Assembly: GCA_019635755.1 (NCBI GenBank) | Contig: JAHBYW010000007.1 | Coordinates: 62,001 to 126,000, forward strand | From: Rhizobiaceae bacterium | GTDB taxonomy: Bacteria; Pseudomonadota; Alphaproteobacteria; Rhizobiales; Rhizobiaceae | Reading direction: 5' to 3' | Length of the DNA: 64,000 nt | In this document: positions 28,931 to 39,994 of the stretch, piece after piece | How the letters are laid out: every line of letters begins with the position of its first letter | Position numbering within the stretch: position 1 is the first letter of the stretch | Program-made: the position numbers and the translations under genes | The notes under the pieces: model-generated | What the model was told of the DNA's origin: nothing | Seen by the model: the letters and a program-made list of their open reading frames with translations, nothing else | The model's database searches: none

Positions 28931-29184
28931 TGCTGACCCTCTGATGCGTGACGTCATCACAATCGAGCCCCTTTTCGGAAAAGTCCAAGCGCATGTCAAC
29001 GCGCCCGCCAATCGATTTAGATCGGCAGTCGAAGCAGGTTTTCCGCGCCCGATGGAGAAATCCCCGAAAAGATTGGCCAAACAACGGCATTGCGCGCGGC
29101 GTGGGCTTCGTGGAATGACGAGGCGCCCCGGGGCGCTTTCCGGCGGCGTTACCGGAAGCTTCCCGCATCGCGATCCTCGACGAC

Positions 29185-30003
29185 ATGCCCGGCGCACCGC
29201 ACTTTCCAGCCTTTGACCGCGTCGACGGCGACGCTTCGCTCGGCCTGCTGCTGCTGGCGGATCATGCCCGCCGCGACCTCCCGGCGGACTATGGCGACCT
29301 CGGCCTGCCGCCGTCGGAATTCGACCGCCACATCGCCTACGACATCGGCGTCGAAATGGTGCTGCGGGAACTGGCGCGCCTCACCGGCGCGCCCGGCATC
29401 GTCTCGACCTTCTCCCGGCTGCTCATCGATCCCAACCGCGGCGAAGACGACCCGACGCTGATTCGCCAGCTCTACGACGGCACGATCGTGCCGGCGAACT
29501 ATCCGATGACCGCGGAGGAGCGGCACCGGCGCATCCAGCGCTTCTACCGGCCCTATCACGACGCGGTCGCCGCACTGGTCGAGTCCGTCGCCACGGCATC
29601 CGGCGCCGCGCCCTTCCTGTTCTCGATCCACTCGTTCACCCCCGTCATGCAGGGCCACGTCCGCCCCTGGCAGGTCGGCGTGCTGTGGGATGCGGACGAA
29701 CGCGCGGCGCGGCCGCTGATCGAGATGCTGGCGGCCGACCCGCGGCTGACGGTCGGCGACAACGAGCCCTATGACGGGGCGCTGAAGGGCGACACGATGT
29801 ACCAGCATGCCATCGCCCACGGCTTCGCCCATGCGCTCATCGAGATCCGCCAGGACCTGATCGCCGACGAGGCCGGTGCCCGGGAATGGGCGGAGCGGCT
29901 CGCGCCGATCATTGACGCGATCAACCGCCGCGCCGATATCCATGTGGCCAGGCACCACGGCTCGCGCACAGGGCCGGTGGTGCGGAAAGGACGTGTCCCA
30001 TGA
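29185..30003 (+). CDS. N-formylglutamate amidohydrolase family protein
   Basis: 272 residues. It shows the family pattern: LLLADHARRDLPADYGDLGLP, HIAYDIGVEMVLRELA, IHSFTPVMQG and GDNEPYDG, then a C-terminal IEIRQDLI. The named member hydrolyses N-formyl-L-glutamate in histidine breakdown. No hut genes are nearby, so the physiological substrate may differ. The stop overlaps the DUF1244 start. Confidence 0.88.
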   Translation: MPGAPHFPAFDRVDGDASLGLLLLADHARRDLPADYGDLGLPPSEFDRHIAYDIGVEMVLRELARLTGAPGIVSTFSRLLIDPNRGEDDPTLIRQLYDGTIVPANYPMTAEERHRRIQRFYRPYHDAVAALVESVATASGAAPFLFSIHSFTPVMQGHVRPWQVGVLWDADERAARPLIEMLAADPRLTVGDNEPYDGALKGDTMYQHAIAHGFAHALIEIRQDLIADEAGAREWAERLAPIIDAINRRADIHVARHHGSRTGPVVRKGRVP

Positions 30004-30308
30004 CGACCCTCACGCCGGAGCAGCAGCGCGATTTCGAGGCGGCGGCGTTCCGCACCCTGGTTCAGCACCTGCGAAGCAGGACGGACGTCCAGAACATCGA
30101 CCTGATGAACCTGGCGGGGTTCTGCCGCAACTGCCTGTCGAACTGGTATCGCGACGCGGCAACCGCCGCGGGGCTCGACATGAGCAAAGAGGAATCGCGC
30201 GAGATCATCTACGGCATGCCCTATGCGGAGTGGCAGGCCCGCCATCAGACCGAGGCGAGCGATGCCAAGAAGGCAGCGTTCGAACACAACCGCCCGAAGG
30301 ACCACTGA
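30000..30308 (+). CDS. DUF1244 (SMc04008-like) protein
   Basis: 102 residues. The core [23 protein letters not shown] with a CxxC pair, followed by [16 protein letters not shown], is the DUF1244 signature. Structures of the family are known but the function is not. It overlaps the amidohydrolase by 4 bases and precedes gapR, an arrangement conserved in Rhizobiales. Confidence 0.9.
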   Translation: MTTLTPEQQRDFEAAAFRTLVQHLRSRTDVQNIDLMNLAGFCRNCLSNWYRDAATAAGLDMSKEESREIIYGMPYAEWQARHQTEASDAKKAAFEHNRPKDH

Positions 30309-30435
30309 GCGGCCGCCAGGCGGCGCACCGGGCGCCGCGACACGCGGCACGCAGAAGAAGACCTTGACCCACCCTGCCCTGTCGGGCATCGACCTTGCCT
30401 TGCCGCTTCCGAGTCGCGATTTCCGGAGTATTGCC

Positions 30436-30699
30436 ATGGCCGCAGCCGAGAAGACCGAAACCAGCCAGACCGTCGCCGCGGGCCAGCTGCGCGCCTTCAT
30501 CGAGCGCATCGAGCGCCTCGAGGAGGAGAAGAAGACCATCTCCGACGACATCAAGGAAGTCTACGCCGAGGCCAAGGGCACTGGTTTCGACACCAAGGCC
30601 GTGCGGACGCTGATCCGCATGCGCAAGAAGGACCAGGCCGAACGGCAGGAGGAAGAGGCGATCCTCGACCTCTACAAGGCCGCCCTCGGCATGGTGTGA
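30436..30699 (+). CDS. gapR: GapR family nucleoid protein (DUF2312)
   Basis: 87 residues. A long coiled coil ([46 protein letters not shown]) is followed by basic [15 protein letters not shown] and a short C-terminal helix. This is the GapR/UPF0335 family; Caulobacter GapR binds overtwisted, AT-rich DNA ahead of replication and transcription forks and is essential for chromosome segregation. CCGGAG lies 7 bases before the ATG. Confidence 0.92.
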   Translation: MAAAEKTETSQTVAAGQLRAFIERIERLEEEKKTISDDIKEVYAEAKGTGFDTKAVRTLIRMRKKDQAERQEEEAILDLYKAALGMV

Positions 30700-30753
30700 C
30701 GCCCGCCCTTCGGCTGGCCGGCGGATTCTGCCGGCGAATGAGGAAACGGTCCG

Positions 30754-31080
30754 ATGGCGGACCAGCCAGATCCAGCGAAGACGGCCGGCGGGTTCTTCCG
30801 TTCCCGATGGCTGGGCGCCGTTCCGATCGAGCGCCTGTTCTGGATGGACATGATCGTCGTCGGGACGGCGATCAACATCGCGACGTCCTTCGCGGCTCTG
30901 GTGGTGCTCGGACTGAAATGGCCGGTCTGGGCTTCGATCGTCGTCTACCTGGCGCCCCTGCCCTACAATCTTTTCCTCGTCGCGGCGATCTGGCGAACGG
31001 CTGACCGCTCGCACGCGCGCACCGCAGGCGTCGTCCGCAGCGCAGCGCTGGCCTGGATCGTGATCGCGACGCTGATCTGA
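30754..31080 (+). CDS. Small membrane protein of unknown function
   Basis: 108 residues with three predicted membrane segments (MDMIVVGTAINIATSFAALVVLGL, WASIVVYLAPLPYNLFLVAAIW and SAALAWIVIATLI). The polar N-terminus carries an Arg-Trp motif (FFRSRWLG). No family recognised. It is 54 bp after gapR on the same strand and may be co-transcribed. Confidence 0.7.
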   Translation: MADQPDPAKTAGGFFRSRWLGAVPIERLFWMDMIVVGTAINIATSFAALVVLGLKWPVWASIVVYLAPLPYNLFLVAAIWRTADRSHARTAGVVRSAALAWIVIATLI

Positions 31081-31129
31081 CGGCCTGACCTCGGCACCCC
31101 GCCACCGCCGACGGCCGCCGCGCGCGGGC

Positions 31130-32320
31130 TCAGTGCTTGCGCGACAGTTCCCGCGTCGCGGACTCGAGGCCGGCAAGTGTCAGCGGGTACATCCGCTCCG
31201 AGAAGATGTCGCGGATCAGGCCGATCGAGTGCGTGTAGCCCCAGTGCTTCTGGGCGGTCGGGTTCAGCCAGACGGCGTTCGGCCAGCGCGCCAGCACGCG
31301 CTGCAGCCAGACGATGCCGGCCTCGGCGTTCCAGTGCTCCACCGATCCGCCCGCATGCGCGACCTCGTAGGGGCTCATCGCGGCGTCGCCGACGAAGATC
31401 ACCTTGTAGTCGTGGCCGTATTTGTGGAGCACGTCGTAGGTCGACAGCGTCTCCGAATGCCGCCTGCGGTTGTCCTTCCACACGCCCTCGTAGAGGCAGT
31501 TGTGGAAGTAGAAATATTCGAGCTGGCGAAACTCGGCGCGGGCGGCCGAAAACAGCTCCTCGACCACCCTTATGTGGTCGTCCATCGAGCCGCCGACGTC
31601 GAAGAACATCAGCAGCTTCACCGCGTTGCGCCGCTCGGGTCGCGTCTTGACGTCGAGATAGCCGTGCTCGGCCGTCGCGTGGATCGTGCCGGGCAGGTCG
31701 AACTCCTCGTCGGCGCCTTCGCGCACCCAGCGCCTCAGCCGCTTCAGCGCGACCTTGATGTTGCGCGTGCCGAGCTCGACGCCATCGTCGAAGTTGCGGA
31801 ACTCGCGCTTGTCCCACACCTTTACCGCGCGGCGGTTGCGGCTCTCGTGCTGGCCGATGCGCACGGCTTCCGGGTTGTATCCATAGGCGCCGAAGGGCGA
31901 GGTGCCGGCCGTGCCGATCCATTTCGACCCGCCCTGGTGGCGACCCTTCTGCTCCTCAAGCCGCTGCCGCAGCGTCTCCATCAGCTTGTCGAAGCCGCCG
32001 AGCGCCTCGACCAGCTTCTTTTCCTCCTCCGTCAGGTGCTTCTCGGCCAGCCGGCGCAGCCACTCTTCGGGCAGGTTCGCGACATCGACGGCCATCTCGC
32101 CCGATACCGCTTCGACACCCTTGAAGATGTGCGCGAAGACCTGGTCGAAGCGGTCGATGTGCCGCTCGTCCTTCACCAGCGCGGCGCGCGCCAGGTAGTA
32201 GAAGCCCTCGACGTCATAGGCGACCAGCCCGGCCTCCATGCCTTCGAGCAGCGTCAGATATTCGCGCAAGGATACGGGAACGCGCGCCGCTTTCAGCTCG
32301 AGGAAGAAGGGGATGAACAT
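31130..32320 (-). CDS. CoxE-like VWA domain protein
   Basis: 396 residues. An N-terminal helical region (MFIPFFLELKAARVPVSLREYLTLLEGM) is followed by a C-terminal von Willebrand A domain. Its MIDAS-like loop reads FFDVGGSMDDHI, i.e. D-x-G-x-S rather than the classic D-x-S-x-S. CoxE proteins work with MoxR ATPases in maturing metalloenzymes. The matching MoxR gene is 15 kb away and faces the other way. It sits downstream of ftsH, separated by a terminator-like hairpin. Confidence 0.88.
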   Translation of the reverse strand: MFIPFFLELKAARVPVSLREYLTLLEGMEAGLVAYDVEGFYYLARAALVKDERHIDRFDQVFAHIFKGVEAVSGEMAVDVANLPEEWLRRLAEKHLTEEEKKLVEALGGFDKLMETLRQRLEEQKGRHQGGSKWIGTAGTSPFGAYGYNPEAVRIGQHESRNRRAVKVWDKREFRNFDDGVELGTRNIKVALKRLRRWVREGADEEFDLPGTIHATAEHGYLDVKTRPERRNAVKLLMFFDVGGSMDDHIRVVEELFSAARAEFRQLEYFYFHNCLYEGVWKDNRRRHSETLSTYDVLHKYGHDYKVIFVGDAAMSPYEVAHAGGSVEHWNAEAGIVWLQRVLARWPNAVWLNPTAQKHWGYTHSIGLIRDIFSERMYPLTLAGLESATRELSRKH

Positions 32321-32403
32321 CGTCCATGCGTGGCCCAGCGGACAACGGAACGCAAGGGGCGCAGGCGCGGCGCTGGCGACTGTTGCCAGCCTCCAAAACG
32401 AAA

Positions 32404-32428
32404 GAGGGACCGCATGGCGGTCCCCCTC
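32404..32428 (-). terminator. Probable ftsH terminator
   Basis: GGGACCGC/GCGGTCCC stem (32406-32413 with 32417-32424), 3-base loop, extended by AG/CT. On the minus strand it is followed by a T-rich TTTCGTTTTGG. It lies 34 bp past the ftsH stop. Confidence 0.65.
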
Positions 32429-32461
32429 GAAACGGAGTCCTTTGGGTTGGCGGCCCGCCCG

Positions 32462-34399
<1,938 letters not shown>

Positions 34400-34564
34400 G
34401 AAGCGTCCTGTCGACGTGAAGGCCTTGGGATCGAGCCAGTCTGAACGATTTCGGTTAACATAGGGACCCCCGGCGGCAATGCCAAGCACGACCGCCATCG
34501 CTGGTTAGCGACACGTTGGCCGGCAATTGTGGTCCGGTCGGGGCTGCGGAAGCGTCCATACGCC

Positions 34565-35143
34565 TCAGTCATGCAGGTCGCGGGCGATCGGCGGGCCGAT
34601 TCGGAGATCCTTGAACCGCGCTTTGAAGCCCGCCCGCTGAGGAGAGCAGCACATCACGCCGACATCAGCCTTCCGAGACGTCGGAAAGTAGGCAAGCCGC
34701 GCCGGTTTCCACGAAGTGTCCACTGCGTCGAGATATTGCACGCGGACGGCCTCGCCATGCCGGGTCAGCCTGATCCGGATGCCGCCCGGATCGATCGGCA
34801 CCTCGACCAGCGACCAATCCGACGTGTCGTTCGTGACGACGACGGAAAAGTAACTCTTGCCGTCGGTGAACTCGATCCCCGCCTTGATCCAGTGGCTTTC
34901 GCCGAGCCGGATCATGAGGCCCGCCTGATCGTAGAGCGTCTCGTACTCCCCCTGGACCGCTACCTCGGCGCTGAAGTCGCCCTCAACCGGCTTCGACAGG
35001 AAATGACCGTCATCGCGCCAGAAACCGTAGAAGGTCTCCCGCCAGAAGTCGGTCTTCTCGCCCGTGACGACGTCGAGCACGTCGTCCTCGATGGCGTGGT
35101 GCGGCGGCTCGTTCAGCCAGGTCATCTCCCGCAGAATGGTCAA
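34565..35143 (-). CDS. DUF1349 domain protein
   Basis: 192 residues, a concanavalin-A-like beta-sandwich of the DUF1349 family (YETLYDQAGLMIRLGESHWIKAGIEFTDGKSYFSVVVTNDTSDWS). No signal peptide. Function unknown; related folds bind carbohydrates. Translation probably begins at TTG (35143), which overlaps the tilS stop and has AGGAG 6 bases upstream. Its presence between tilS and ftsH looks like an insertion into a conserved gene order. Confidence 0.82.
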   Translation of the reverse strand: MTILREMTWLNEPPHHAIEDDVLDVVTGEKTDFWRETFYGFWRDDGHFLSKPVEGDFSAEVAVQGEYETLYDQAGLMIRLGESHWIKAGIEFTDGKSYFSVVVTNDTSDWSLVEVPIDPGGIRIRLTRHGEAVRVQYLDAVDTSWKPARLAYFPTSRKADVGVMCCSPQRAGFKARFKDLRIGPPIARDLHD

Positions 35144-36510
35144 GTCAGGCTCCTGTCGAATGCGTTGGATCGGGCGTCCGGTGATCGCGGCATCGTCTCG
35201 CCGGCAGCGCCGCCCGGTTCATCCGCTGGCGACGCGGGTTGCCGGGCGGCGCCGATCACGTCCGCCACCGCGTTGCAGGCGGGGATGTCGAATCCGGGAA
35301 GGAAAAGCGCGAAAGGCGCGATCCGGCGGACCACTCTGGCCGATGCGTCGGTAGGCATGACGATCGGCTCGGCCGCCAGTGCCGCCGCCGCCAGGCCGCC
35401 CGGCACATCCAGTTCGTTGCCGAGCGCCTCGCGGGCGCGGTGCAAGCCGGCCGGTTCGACCGTCGCGCCCCGCGGTCCGGTGGAGATGACGAAGCGGCGG
35501 TCCCAGACAGTCGGCGAAACGACGGGTTCGGGGCCCGGCAGGGTCCGGCGCTCCCGGTGCAGGAAGACGGCGTCGCGACGGCGATCGACGACGGCGCGCG
35601 CCAGGGTCGCCGTGCCGGGCGCGGCGCGCATGCTGGCAAAGAGTGCTGTCACCCGCTCCTCGTCCGGCAGATGCTCCGTGCCGCCGACCGTCGCCAGCAG
35701 GATGCGCAACGCGTGAATTGCCGCGTCCGCCGGAGTCGTGTCGAGAAAGGCGGCCGGAAGGCGGACGAGGCCGGGCGAGGGCATCGTGGCCGATTGCAGG
35801 ACGACGGCCGCCCGGCGCGCGAGGTCGGCGCGCAGTGCCGCCGCGGCTGCCGCCTTTGACACCAGCCGCATGATCTCCGCCTCGTTCGCGTGGAGACGCC
35901 TGCGGACACGGACGCGCTCGGCCGCCACGTTCTCGTTGGAGGGGTCGTCGATCCAGCACTCGCCGGCCGCGGTCAGCAGGCCACGCAGCTCCGCCCGACG
36001 CATGTTGAGCATTGGGCGGACGATCCACAGGCGACCATCGTACCGGGTGAACGGTGCCATGCCGGCCAGGCCGAGCCGCCCCCCGCGGGTCTCGCGCATG
36101 GCGACCGTCTCGGCCTGATCGTCGAGCGTGTGGCCCGTGACGATGACGCCGCATCGGAGATCGGTGGCCACCCCCGCCAGAAGGCCGTAGCGCGCCAGCC
36201 GTGCCGCAGCGGCGATTCCGGTCGCCGGTTTCGGTCCGGTCCATCGGACGATGCGGTGCTCGATCTCCAGCCTGGCGCAAACGCCTGCAACCCAGGCCGC
36301 CTCGGCCGCGGACCCGGCGCGGAGCCCATGGTCGACGGTGGCGGCTGCCAGGTGCAGCACCGGCCAATGGCGGTCGCGCCAGGTCTTGAGGAGAAGGAGG
36401 AGGGCGAGCGAGTCGCTGCCACCGGAGATGGCGACGAGGATGCCGCTGGCGCGGTACAGGCTCTGCTCGTGGAAGGCTTTGTCGGCCCGATCCTGCAGGG
36501 ATGGGTCCAA
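35140..36510 (-). CDS. tilS: tRNA(Ile)-lysidine synthase TilS
   Basis: 456 residues. The PP-loop ATP-pyrophosphatase motif ISGGSDSLALL is about 33 residues in, followed by TVDHGLRAGS, HTLDDQAETVAMR and the DDPSNEN motif. It converts C34 to lysidine in tRNA-Ile(CAU), letting it read AUA. No ATG fits the expected N-terminus; TTG at 36510, 13 bases after the cpoB stop, is the best start though without a clear ribosome site. The C-terminal 150 residues are diverged but complete. Confidence 0.92.
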   Translation of the reverse strand: MDPSLQDRADKAFHEQSLYRASGILVAISGGSDSLALLLLLKTWRDRHWPVLHLAAATVDHGLRAGSAAEAAWVAGVCARLEIEHRIVRWTGPKPATGIAAAARLARYGLLAGVATDLRCGVIVTGHTLDDQAETVAMRETRGGRLGLAGMAPFTRYDGRLWIVRPMLNMRRAELRGLLTAAGECWIDDPSNENVAAERVRVRRRLHANEAEIMRLVSKAAAAAALRADLARRAAVVLQSATMPSPGLVRLPAAFLDTTPADAAIHALRILLATVGGTEHLPDEERVTALFASMRAAPGTATLARAVVDRRRDAVFLHRERRTLPGPEPVVSPTVWDRRFVISTGPRGATVEPAGLHRAREALGNELDVPGGLAAAALAAEPIVMPTDASARVVRRIAPFALFLPGFDIPACNAVADVIGAARQPASPADEPGGAAGETMPRSPDARSNAFDRSLT

Positions 36511-36523
36511 GGGGAGTGTCCGT

Positions 36524-37477
36524 TCAGCAGCCGGCCGCGGCCTGCTCCTGCTTGACGCGGCCCTTGAGCGCGTCGGACGCATTGGGATAGCGCTTGCCGA
36601 CCTCGCCGAACGTGGCGCAGGCGATGTCGCGCTGGTTGAGGCCAGCCAGCGAGACGCCGAGCTTGAACAGCATGTCCGGCGCCTTCTTGGAGTCCGGATA
36701 GTCACGATTGGCCGCCAGGAACACTTCCGCCGCGTCGCGGTATTTCTGCTGGCCGAGAAGGGATTCGCCCAGCCAGAAATGCGCGTCGGCGGTCCGGGCG
36801 TCCTGCGGGAACCGGTCGATATGGTCGCGGAAGCCGGATTCAGCGGTCGCATAGTCGCCGGACAGGATGAACTCGTAGGAGTTGCGGTAGAGCTCTTCGG
36901 CGTTTCCGGCCGGCGGCAGCGACGCGACCGTCGTGCCGTCGGAGTGGGTGTCCATGGGTTCCCCGCCGAGCGGCGGCTCAACCGCCGTCGAACTGCGCAC
37001 CGTGCCGTCCGGCGCGACCGTGATGGTGCCGAGGCTTGGAGATTCGAGCTTCGTTCCGTCCTCGACGCCGCCCGGCAGCGTCGTGGCGGACGACGCATCG
37101 GCGGTCGTGTCGGCGGGTTTGACGACGGAGCGGTTCGTCTTGCCCTTGCCCTTCTCCAGTTCCTGGAAGCGGAACTCGTTGTCTTCCTGCATCTGGCGCA
37201 TCTGCTCCTGCATCTGCAGGATCTGGAAGTTCAGCTCCTCGATCGTGCCGGACAACTGGCGCACCTGCTCCTCGAGAGCGGTGATGCGCGGATCGCCGGA
37301 CTGGGCGAGCTGGACACGCGGCTCCGCTGCCTTGCGCTTGTCTTCAGACTTGCCGAATACGCCCGGCAGGCCGATGCGGCCAAGGATGCCGCCGGAGTCC
37401 TGCGCGGACGCCTGCAAGGGCGCGCCGGCCAGGATCAGGGCGGCGATCATGCCGCGAAAGATCAGTCGAGATGTCAT
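36524..37477 (-). CDS. cpoB: Tol-Pal accessory protein CpoB/YbgF
   Basis: 317 residues. A signal peptide ends near QASAQ; a coiled coil (LEEQVRQLSGTIEELNFQILQMQEQMRQMQEDNEFRFQELEKG) is followed by a long Thr/Ser/Gly linker and C-terminal TPRs (AEELYRNSYEFILSGDYATAESGFRDHIDRFP and two more). CpoB trimerises by the coiled coil, binds TolA and coordinates peptidoglycan synthesis with outer-membrane constriction. It stands apart from pal by 430 bp holding a terminator and a small gene. Confidence 0.93.
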   Translation of the reverse strand: MTSRLIFRGMIAALILAGAPLQASAQDSGGILGRIGLPGVFGKSEDKRKAAEPRVQLAQSGDPRITALEEQVRQLSGTIEELNFQILQMQEQMRQMQEDNEFRFQELEKGKGKTNRSVVKPADTTADASSATTLPGGVEDGTKLESPSLGTITVAPDGTVRSSTAVEPPLGGEPMDTHSDGTTVASLPPAGNAEELYRNSYEFILSGDYATAESGFRDHIDRFPQDARTADAHFWLGESLLGQQKYRDAAEVFLAANRDYPDSKKAPDMLFKLGVSLAGLNQRDIACATFGEVGKRYPNASDALKGRVKQEQAAAGC

Positions 37478-37588
37478 CGGTCCCCGTTCCGAATGGTTGT
37501 CGTGACTATCGCCTGAGGGTCAAGCATCCGAGTTCGGCCAAAGTTTGTTTCGCGCCGCGATCCTAATGCGAGTCGATCGCCGGCAGGT

Positions 37589-37816
37589 TCACGTGCTGCT
37601 CGACCCGCCGCACCTCGTCTCCAGGTTCCGCCGGGTCTTGACGTCTTCTCCCTGCAGGATGGCGACATTGGCACGCAGCGAGTGCATCTCTGCCCGAAGG
37701 TCGCCGGCTGGGGAAGCAAGCTCCGTCTTTGTCGCCATCTCCGCGCGCATGTCGCCAAACTCCGCGCGCATGTCGCGCAGCATGCGCAGGACGGCGTTGT
37801 CGGGCTCCGAACTCAT
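37589..37816 (-). CDS. Small coiled-coil protein, probably frameshifted
   Basis: As read, 75 residues: MSSEPDNAVLRMLRDMRAEF, a run of MRAE(F/M) repeats, then LRANVAILQGEDVKTRRNLETR before a short odd tail CGGSSST. Moving to the neighbouring frame at about 37607 restores a heptad-like EVRRVEQHVNLPAIDSH ending at 37563, which fits better the end of the small helical proteins this resembles. Either the gene has lost a base or the assembly has. Function unknown; there is no clear ribosome site. Confidence 0.5.
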   Translation of the reverse strand: MSSEPDNAVLRMLRDMRAEFGDMRAEMATKTELASPAGDLRAEMHSLRANVAILQGEDVKTRRNLETRCGGSSST

Positions 37817-37862
37817 GTTGCGGAAATACCACACCGCCGGCAGGCAGGCCAGACCAAAATGA

Positions 37863-37887
37863 GAATGGCGGCACGAGGCCGCCATTC
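37863..37887 (-). terminator. pal terminator
   Basis: Perfect 10-bp stem GAATGGCGGC/GCCGCCATTC with a 5-base loop, followed on the minus strand by TCATTTTGG. It lies 22 bp past the pal stop. Confidence 0.75.
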
Positions 37888-37909
37888 CCGGACCCAGCCA
37901 TGCGGTCGA

Positions 37910-38413
37910 TCAGCTGCCGGCGCCGTTCAGCACGGTGACGGCGCGGCGGTTTTGGGTCCAGCATGAGATGTCGTCGCAGACCGCCACCGGACGCTCCTTG
38001 CCGTAGGAGATGGTGCGGATGCGATTGCTGCCGACGCCGCGCGACACCAGGAAGTCGCGTGTGGCGGCGGCACGGCGGGCGCCGAGCGCCAGGTTGTATT
38101 CGCGGGTGCCGCGTTCGTCGGCATGGCCTTCGACGGTGATCGAGTACTGCCCGTATTTGTTGAGCCACTGCGCCTGCTTCGACAGGGTCGCCTGGGCGTC
38201 CGCGCGGATGACGGACGAGTCGACGTCGAAGAAGATGCGGTCGCCGACGGCGACCGTGAATTCCTGCGCCGAACCGGGCGCGCCGGCACCGCCGCCAAGG
38301 CCGAGGTCAGCCGGATTGTTCGGCGTCTTCTTCGACGCGCAGCCGGTGATGGCGAGTGCCGCGACCAGCGCGATCATCGCCGGGTTTCGTGTCATGGCTG
38401 CGATGCGGCGCAT
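37910..38413 (-). CDS. pal: Peptidoglycan-associated lipoprotein Pal
   Basis: 167 residues. The lipoprotein signal ends in LAITGC (lipobox, Cys about 25); an Asn/Gly-rich linker leads to an OmpA-like peptidoglycan-binding domain (FFDVDSSVIRADAQATL, VEGHADERGTREYNLALGARRA). It anchors the outer membrane to peptidoglycan and binds TolB. GAAGGAG precedes the ATG. Terminator hairpins on both sides suggest it can be transcribed on its own. Confidence 0.96.
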   Translation of the reverse strand: MRRIAAMTRNPAMIALVAALAITGCASKKTPNNPADLGLGGGAGAPGSAQEFTVAVGDRIFFDVDSSVIRADAQATLSKQAQWLNKYGQYSITVEGHADERGTREYNLALGARRAAATRDFLVSRGVGSNRIRTISYGKERPVAVCDDISCWTQNRRAVTVLNGAGS

Positions 38414-38594
38414 CCGCCTCTCCTTCGTATTTCTATCGGTTGTGTTGATCGACCAGTAACCACGTTGGGGTTAAGCGCGGATCAAGAAACGCGGTTAACG
38501 AATTGCTGCGGGCGAACAGGGAATCGCCCGCTTCCCGCCACGATCTGCACGCGCTCGAACGGCCAAAATGGGGCCAAAGCGGGGCGCCGAACGC

Positions 38595-38620
38595 AAAAAT
38601 GGGGCCTGGCGGCCCCATTT
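38595..38620 (-). terminator. tolB terminator
   Basis: AAATGGGGCC/GGCCCCATTT, a perfect 10-bp stem with a 4-base loop, followed on the minus strand by TTTTTGCG. It is 26 bp past the tolB stop and separates tolQRAB from pal. Confidence 0.85.
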
Positions 38621-38645
38621 GATCGCGAACCCGACGACCTCGACG

Positions 38646-39962
38646 CTATTCGAGAAGCGGTGACCAGGCGGGGTCCGAGCCGAAATTGGCCGTCGGGATA
38701 GACTGCTCGTTCCGGCCCGTCAGGTCGATGGAATAGAGCTTCGGGCCGGCGGTGCCTGCCGCCTGGCGGAAGAACATGATCACGCGGCCGTTCGGCGCCC
38801 AGGTCGGCCCTTCCTGCTGGAACGAACTCGACAGGATGCGCTCGCCCGAGCCGTCGGTGCGCATGACGCCGATCTGGAACTCGCCGCTCGACTGCTTGGT
38901 GAAGGCGATGAGGTCGCCGCGCGGCGACCAGACCGGCGTGGAGTAGGTGCCGTCGCCGAACGAGATCCGGCGCTGGCCGGAGCCGTCGGCGTTCATCACG
39001 TAGATTTGCGCGCGACCGCCGCGGTCGGACGTGAACACCACCTGCGATCCGTCCGGCGAGTAGGACGGCGACGTGTCGATGGAGGCGGAGTTGGTGAGAC
39101 GCGTGGTCGTGCGGCTCCGCAGGTCCATGACGAAGATGTTCGAGTTGCCGTCGTCGCGCAGCAGGCTCATGATTACCTTGAGCCCGTCGGGCGAGAAGCG
39201 CGGCGCGAAGGTCATGCCGGGAAAGTTGCCGACCAGTTCCCTCTGCCCCGTCTCGATCTGCAGCAGGTAGACCTGCGGCTGGCCGCTCTCGTAGGACATG
39301 TAGGTGATTTCCTGCCGCGTCGGCGAGAAGCGCGGCGTCAGCGCGATCGCGCGGCCGTCGGACAGGTAGCGCAGGTTGGCGCCGTCCTGGTCCATGATCG
39401 CCAGGCGCTTCTGGCGCGCGTCCTTGGGCCCCGACTCGTCGATGAACACGACGCGGGTATCGAAATAGCCCTTCTCGCCGGTCAGGCGCTCGTAGATGGA
39501 GTCGGCGATGATGTGCGCGACGCGCCGGACATTCGCCTTGTTGGCGAAGAACTGCTCGCCGACGAGCTGCTGGCCGGCGAAGGTGTCCCACAGGCGGAAC
39601 TCGGCGCGCAGGCGGCCGTCCGGCTCCTGGCCGACCCGTCCGGTGACCAGCGCCTGGGCGTTGATCACCTTCCAGTCGTCGAAGCGCGGCGCCTGATCCG
39701 GATTCGAGATCTTCTCGATGAAGGCGCCCTTGTCGATCGGCGCGAAGAGGCCGGAGCGCTTCAGGTCGGCGATGACGATCTTGCTGATCTCGGCGCCGAT
39801 CGCATCGGTCGACACGAAGTCGGTGATCGCGATCGGCAGCGGCTCGACGTTGCCCTGGTTGATGTCGATCTCGACCAGCGCCCGCGCCGGCAGCGTCGCG
39901 GCGGCGCTCACGCCGACCGCCACGGAGGCGGCGACGACGATCGAGTGCCAGAATCTCTTCAT
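38646..39962 (-). CDS. tolB: Tol-Pal system protein TolB
   Basis: 438 residues. A signal peptide ([17 protein letters not shown]) is followed by the TolB N-domain ([11 protein letters not shown]) and a six-bladed beta-propeller with repeated PxxSPDG/ReIaF-type blades ([34 protein letters not shown]). It is periplasmic, bridges Pal and TolA, and is required for outer-membrane integrity. A hairpin terminator follows. Confidence 0.96.
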   Translation of the reverse strand: MKRFWHSIVVAASVAVGVSAAATLPARALVEIDINQGNVEPLPIAITDFVSTDAIGAEISKIVIADLKRSGLFAPIDKGAFIEKISNPDQAPRFDDWKVINAQALVTGRVGQEPDGRLRAEFRLWDTFAGQQLVGEQFFANKANVRRVAHIIADSIYERLTGEKGYFDTRVVFIDESGPKDARQKRLAIMDQDGANLRYLSDGRAIALTPRFSPTRQEITYMSYESGQPQVYLLQIETGQRELVGNFPGMTFAPRFSPDGLKVIMSLLRDDGNSNIFVMDLRSRTTTRLTNSASIDTSPSYSPDGSQVVFTSDRGGRAQIYVMNADGSGQRRISFGDGTYSTPVWSPRGDLIAFTKQSSGEFQIGVMRTDGSGERILSSSFQQEGPTWAPNGRVIMFFRQAAGTAGPKLYSIDLTGRNEQSIPTANFGSDPAWSPLLE

Positions 39963-39994
39963 GGATGGACCTCTTTACCTGTCGGTCGGATGGG

